From Bacillota bacterium (GTDB lineage: Bacteria > Bacillota > UBA4882 > UBA8346), in the NCBI GenBank assembly GCA_023417475.1, contig JAEZFP010000028.1, positions 48,957 through 112,956 on the forward strand: a DNA stretch of 64,000 bases, in the 5' to 3' direction. A model generated the notes under the pieces. That model saw only the letters and a program-made list of their open reading frames with translations, searched no databases and was not told the DNA's origin. Below, piece after piece: positions 60,541 through 64,000 of this stretch (positions are counted from its first letter, which is position 1; each line of letters begins with the position of its first letter). The position numbers and the translations under genes were made by a program.

Positions 60541-63500
60541 TTAATATTTGCCGAAACTTGGGTCATCCAGCAATCTCCGGCTCCGTTCCGGGACTTCCGG
60601 AACCGCCGCCGTCGGAATAACCGCCGGAGGGACCACGCCTTCGTCGACCGTTCCTTTTAAACGGAAACGGCCGACCAAACCCCGCAAAACCTCGGCTTGA
60701 CTGCTCAACTCCTGACTGGAGGCGGCGCTCTCCTCGGCGGTGGCGGTGGTGGTCTGCGTCACTTGCGATACTTGAGTGATGCCCTGATTGACCTGGGCGA
60801 TCGCGGTCGCCTGTTCATTAGAGGCCCCCGCAATCTCCCCCACCAGATTGGCGGCCTGTTTGATGTCGTCGACAATCGTGCTCAACGCGGCAGCGGTTTC
60901 GTTAGCGATCTTGGCGCCGTCGCCGACCTTCTTCAAGGAGCTTTCAATCAGCGCAGTGGTTTCTTGGGCGGCTTGGGCGCTCCGGGCGGCCAGATTTCGG
61001 ACTTCCTCCGCCACCACCGCGAAACCCTTGCCGTATTGTCCGGCCCGGGCCGCCTCAATCGCGGCGTTCAGGGCTAAAATATTGGTTTGGAAGGCGATCT
61101 CGTCGATCACCTTAATGATCTTGGCGATCCCCGAAGCCGACCGATCGATCTCCGTCATAGCCCCCAGCATCTCTTGCATCTGTTCGTTGCCGAGCAGCGC
61201 ATTGGTCCGGGTCATCTCTGAGAGCTCGTTGGCCTGATTGGCCCGGGTGGCGTTCTCCCGGGTCTGGGCGGCCACTTCCATCATCGACGCGGTCAGCTCC
61301 TCTAAAGTCGCGGCCTGTTCGGTGGCGCCTTGGGAGAGGTTCTGGCTGCCGTCGGAGACTTGGCGGGAGGCGGACGCCACCTGCCCGGCGGCCCGGTGAA
61401 TATCGCTCAAAACCTGATTAAAGCTATCCAGCGTATGATTGAGCGCCGCTTTGATCCGGGCGTATTGTCCCTGATAGTCGCCGCGCATCGCCCGCTCCAG
61501 GTTGCCCTGGGCCATCTTCTGCAGGACGGTTGCCGCTTCGGTCAACGGAGCGTCAATCGTGGCCATCACGTTGTTTAAACCGGTGATGATGACCTGATAT
61601 TCCCCTTCAAAAAGTCCGGCGTCGCCGCGGACGGTCAATTCGCCGCGGGTTGCCGCCGTCGATAGCCGCTCCGTCTCATTGATCAGGTTTTGAATCGCTT
61701 CCATCATTCCGATCGCAGCCGGCAATAACCGGTCGTTCTCCGACCATTGGCCGATGGCTTTGAACTCCTCCAACCGGCTGATATCGCCTTTGGCGATCCG
61801 GACGAAGATATCCTGGACGTTTACGAGCCGGGTTCGGACCAGGTTGATCTGTTCGGCGAAACGTTTCAGGACGCCTTGATATTGGCCGGTCATCTCCAGC
61901 GTATAATCGTTATACGCCAGCCGCCCCAAGACGGCTTCCGCCTCGGCGATCGGGGCCACTACCGCGTCCAGCGTGGCGTTGAACCCGGCGACCACCATCC
62001 GGTATTCGCCGGTAAAACGGTCGACCTCGCCCCGGGAATCCAAGTCGCCCTCAACCGCCGCCTGGGAGAGGCGCAACGTCTCATGAACCAAACCCTGGAC
62101 ATTGCTCATCATCAAAATCAAGGCGGTGGTGATCTGGTCTTCGCTGCAGCGTTGGCCGCCGCGCTCCAAATTCGCCAACCCGCAAAAATCCCCGTCGGCC
62201 GTCTGGTTGATTACTTGCTGGATATTAAGCAGGTTATGCCGCACCGCGTTAATGGCGGCGGTGATCTCGCCGTAGACCCCGACATACTCGCCGGCGACGC
62301 CTTCGGTCAGGTTATTGAGGGCGATCTGTTGCAGGATCCGGTTGCTCGCGGCCAAAGCGCCCAAACCTTCGATGCAGGCGTTGATACTCTCTTTCAATTC
62401 GCCGAAATCGCCTTGATACTCATCGAAAATCGGAGCGGGAATGTCACCCCGGCCAATCCGCGCCACGTATTCGGCGGCGACATGTAACGGTTTGACCACC
62501 GCGTCCAGCGTCGCGTTGACTCCTTCGATCAATTCGCGGTATTCACCGGTAAATTTGCTGCTGTCGCTGCGGACGCTCAGTTGACCGGCGGCGGCGGCGG
62601 TGGTTAATTTCCGGGTCTCATGGGTCAGTTCCCCCAGCGTGGTGATGACTCCGCTAAGACTTTGGGCCAAAACGTCCCGTTCCGACCGGATCTGCACCGC
62701 CACACCTAGGTTGCCGGCGGCAATCTGTTGGGCGGCAATCGCCTGCTCGCGGCTGGACTCGACCATTTTCAGAAAGGCCGCTTGCAACTGACCGATCTCA
62801 TCCTGAGTCGGCGTCTCGAAAGGAATGTCCAGATCACCTTCGGCCAAACGGTCCGCCGCCGCCGTCAATTGCTGCATCGGCCGGCGAATGGCCCGAGTCA
62901 AAATCAGGCCCAACCCCATTGCGGCCAGCATTCCCACCACCACCAAGCCGATCAGGTAAATCGTGGTGGATTCGGTCGCCTTGGCGCTGGCTTTGGAACG
63001 AATCTGGGCCTGAACCGCATTGTATTGAAAAATATTGGCCACCGTCTGGGTGACATCCTCGGCGAACGGCTGTAAAGTGCTGAGCATCAATTCCGTCGCC
63101 GTGGTGGTCTGGTTCTGCCGTGAAGCTTCCAAAACCGTCACTTCGGCCTGGCGGTACTTGCCCAGGACCTCCCGCAAGGTCTTCAAGCTGCCTTGTTCAA
63201 AATTGGAGATTCGGCTCTTTTCCAGCTCCAGCATGGCGCTGTCGATGGTGGCCTCAAGATCGTGAATCTTATACTCATATAAATCTTTCCCGGTAGTGTT
63301 GATGATATGGTAGGCGATGTTCACCCGGATCGATTGAAAAGCCACGGCGATTTTGTCGATCGGCCCCAAGGGCAACATGTTCTCTTCGTAAATCGCTTGG
63401 GCGTTCCGGTTGACCGTTCCGACATTCCAGATTCCGATCACTCCGATCAATCCGGCGAGGCAAGCCACCGTGACAAAACCCAATCGCAATTTAACCCCGA

Positions 63501-63591
63501 TCTTGCGGTTTCCTAACCACCGTTGGAACGGTCTCCCCCAGGCGGGCAACTGCGGCCGGAACCGTTTGAATCCCCCTAAAACCTTCCGCAT
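60541..63591 (-). CDS. Methyl-accepting chemotaxis protein with multiple HAMP-like repeats, second copy
   Basis: 1016 residues with AAGGAGGAATGACG before ATG. Same architecture as the receptor at 53026 throughout: basic N-terminus, four-helix outside domain ([27 protein letters not shown]), HAMP, a long run of HAMP-type units with three RGDxxxFxGxY repeats, and the signalling hairpin. It ends PSFGKY. The two are ancient paralogues with the sensor domain also conserved, so the ligands may be related. The 287 bp upstream hold no gene. Confidence 0.9.
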   Translation of the reverse strand: MRKVLGGFKRFRPQLPAWGRPFQRWLGNRKIGVKLRLGFVTVACLAGLIGVIGIWNVGTVNRNAQAIYEENMLPLGPIDKIAVAFQSIRVNIAYHIINTTGKDLYEYKIHDLEATIDSAMLELEKSRISNFEQGSLKTLREVLGKYRQAEVTVLEASRQNQTTTATELMLSTLQPFAEDVTQTVANIFQYNAVQAQIRSKASAKATESTTIYLIGLVVVGMLAAMGLGLILTRAIRRPMQQLTAAADRLAEGDLDIPFETPTQDEIGQLQAAFLKMVESSREQAIAAQQIAAGNLGVAVQIRSERDVLAQSLSGVITTLGELTHETRKLTTAAAAGQLSVRSDSSKFTGEYRELIEGVNATLDAVVKPLHVAAEYVARIGRGDIPAPIFDEYQGDFGELKESINACIEGLGALAASNRILQQIALNNLTEGVAGEYVGVYGEITAAINAVRHNLLNIQQVINQTADGDFCGLANLERGGQRCSEDQITTALILMMSNVQGLVHETLRLSQAAVEGDLDSRGEVDRFTGEYRMVVAGFNATLDAVVAPIAEAEAVLGRLAYNDYTLEMTGQYQGVLKRFAEQINLVRTRLVNVQDIFVRIAKGDISRLEEFKAIGQWSENDRLLPAAIGMMEAIQNLINETERLSTAATRGELTVRGDAGLFEGEYQVIITGLNNVMATIDAPLTEAATVLQKMAQGNLERAMRGDYQGQYARIKAALNHTLDSFNQVLSDIHRAAGQVASASRQVSDGSQNLSQGATEQAATLEELTASMMEVAAQTRENATRANQANELSEMTRTNALLGNEQMQEMLGAMTEIDRSASGIAKIIKVIDEIAFQTNILALNAAIEAARAGQYGKGFAVVAEEVRNLAARSAQAAQETTALIESSLKKVGDGAKIANETAAALSTIVDDIKQAANLVGEIAGASNEQATAIAQVNQGITQVSQVTQTTTATAEESAASSQELSSQAEVLRGLVGRFRLKGTVDEGVVPPAVIPTAAVPEVPERSRRLLDDPSFGKY

Positions 63592-63878
63592 TCGTCATTC
63601 CTCCTTCAAGTCTGACAATCATGCTGTCGTTTGTTTCAGTGTTCTTGTTAGGACATTGAGAGTTTAATGTGAGTATTCTTTCGTAAAAAGCCGGTTTGGT
63701 CCCGGTTCCCCCTGTCCGGTTCGTTAACGGCGTCTTTTGCTTACGTTAAAATAACAGTAAACTCACATGCTTACTATATTTTCGCGTTTTCCTCACTTAT
63801 CCTGAAGTGCTTTATGTCGGATTGCTGTAAAATTTTTGTTACATTTGCCGTAACAATCCCGACCCGCTCCCGGAAATC

Positions 63879-64000
63879 GAGTAGGAGGTAGGTGAAATTC
63901 ACCTACCGACCTCTCACACCACCGTACGTACCGTTCGGTATACGGCGGTTCTTTAGTTTACGCGTACTTGTCGATAGTACTCAGCGAAGAATACGTATCC
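63879..64000 (-). mobile_element. Group II intron, 3' end (domains V and VI), rest outside window
   Basis: On the minus strand, ACCGCCGTATACCGAACGGT followed by ACGTACGGTGG folds as domain V (long stem, GAAC-type tip, CGC triad). Domain VI is the GGTAGGTGAA/TTTCACCTACC hairpin, and the intron ends near CCTACTCGA. The intron-encoded reverse transcriptase would lie beyond base 64000. It sits upstream of the receptor gene in the same direction. Confidence 0.82.

Overview
The window reads as the chromosome of an anaerobic, probably spore-forming Bacillota (Firmicutes) with GC-rich genes. The evidence is strong AGGAGG ribosome sites, a SleB/CwlJ-like hydrolase, a serine D-Ala-D-Ala carboxypeptidase, a two-[4Fe-4S] ferredoxin, and a clostridial-style xylose-sensing cassette (periplasmic binding protein + LytS/YesM kinase + YesN regulator). 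The exact lineage is inference; deep clostridial/Limnochordia-like relatives are the best guess.

Layout. 1-1511: end of a carboxypeptidase gene, a tiny Cys/Lys-rich membrane protein and an RQC-domain protein. 1791-15722: a complete D-xylose region, namely ROK repressor, xylulokinase, a divergent xylose isomerase, a three-component xylose sensor, an extra xylose-binding lipoprotein and the XylFGH ABC importer. 16066-22673: HAD phosphatase, a second type IIA topoisomerase pair (ParE/ParC-like) and a secreted CsgG/LpoB-like protein. 23103-29566: a short FtsH paralogue with a partner protein, an intracellular subtilisin, a CD3324-family protein, an M14 peptidase, a DtxR/MntR regulator. 29691-31177: dispersed repeats, including two ~405-bp modular elements that flank an EamA-like gene. 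31206-34740: a CheC/CheX-like protein, cell-wall hydrolase, YqeY, a ribbon-helix-helix protein, ferredoxin, tRNA-Gly(CCC) and tRNA-Thr(CGT).

34942-51323 (all minus strand): a lambda-like phage tail module in the order U-V-G/GT-H-M-(holin)-L-K-J-fibre, followed by a protein of unknown function, a SPASM radical SAM enzyme, an amidase and a small membrane protein. There are no head, portal, terminase, integrase or replication genes. It looks like a flexible (F-type) tailocin or the remnant of a prophage. The fibre ends in CCDDCC and lies directly upstream of the radical SAM pair, which suggests a post-translationally modified tail fibre. This is the most unusual system in the window. A canonical A AAA AAC slippery site links G to a Cys-rich T extension. 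Beyond the tail cluster come a 3 x 105-bp promoter/operator-like tandem repeat, a cupin, a membrane protein, three chemoreceptors (two of ~1000 residues with many HAMP-like repeats) and CheA. The window ends inside the 3' end (domains V-VI) of a group II intron on the minus strand.

The intergenic space is rich in dispersed repeats of three unrelated families: 21-bp-period TTCCGG arrays (four sites), long palindromic elements bounded by TTGCCGAATTGG (four sites), and the 405-bp modular elements (two sites). None resembles an insertion sequence with a transposase.
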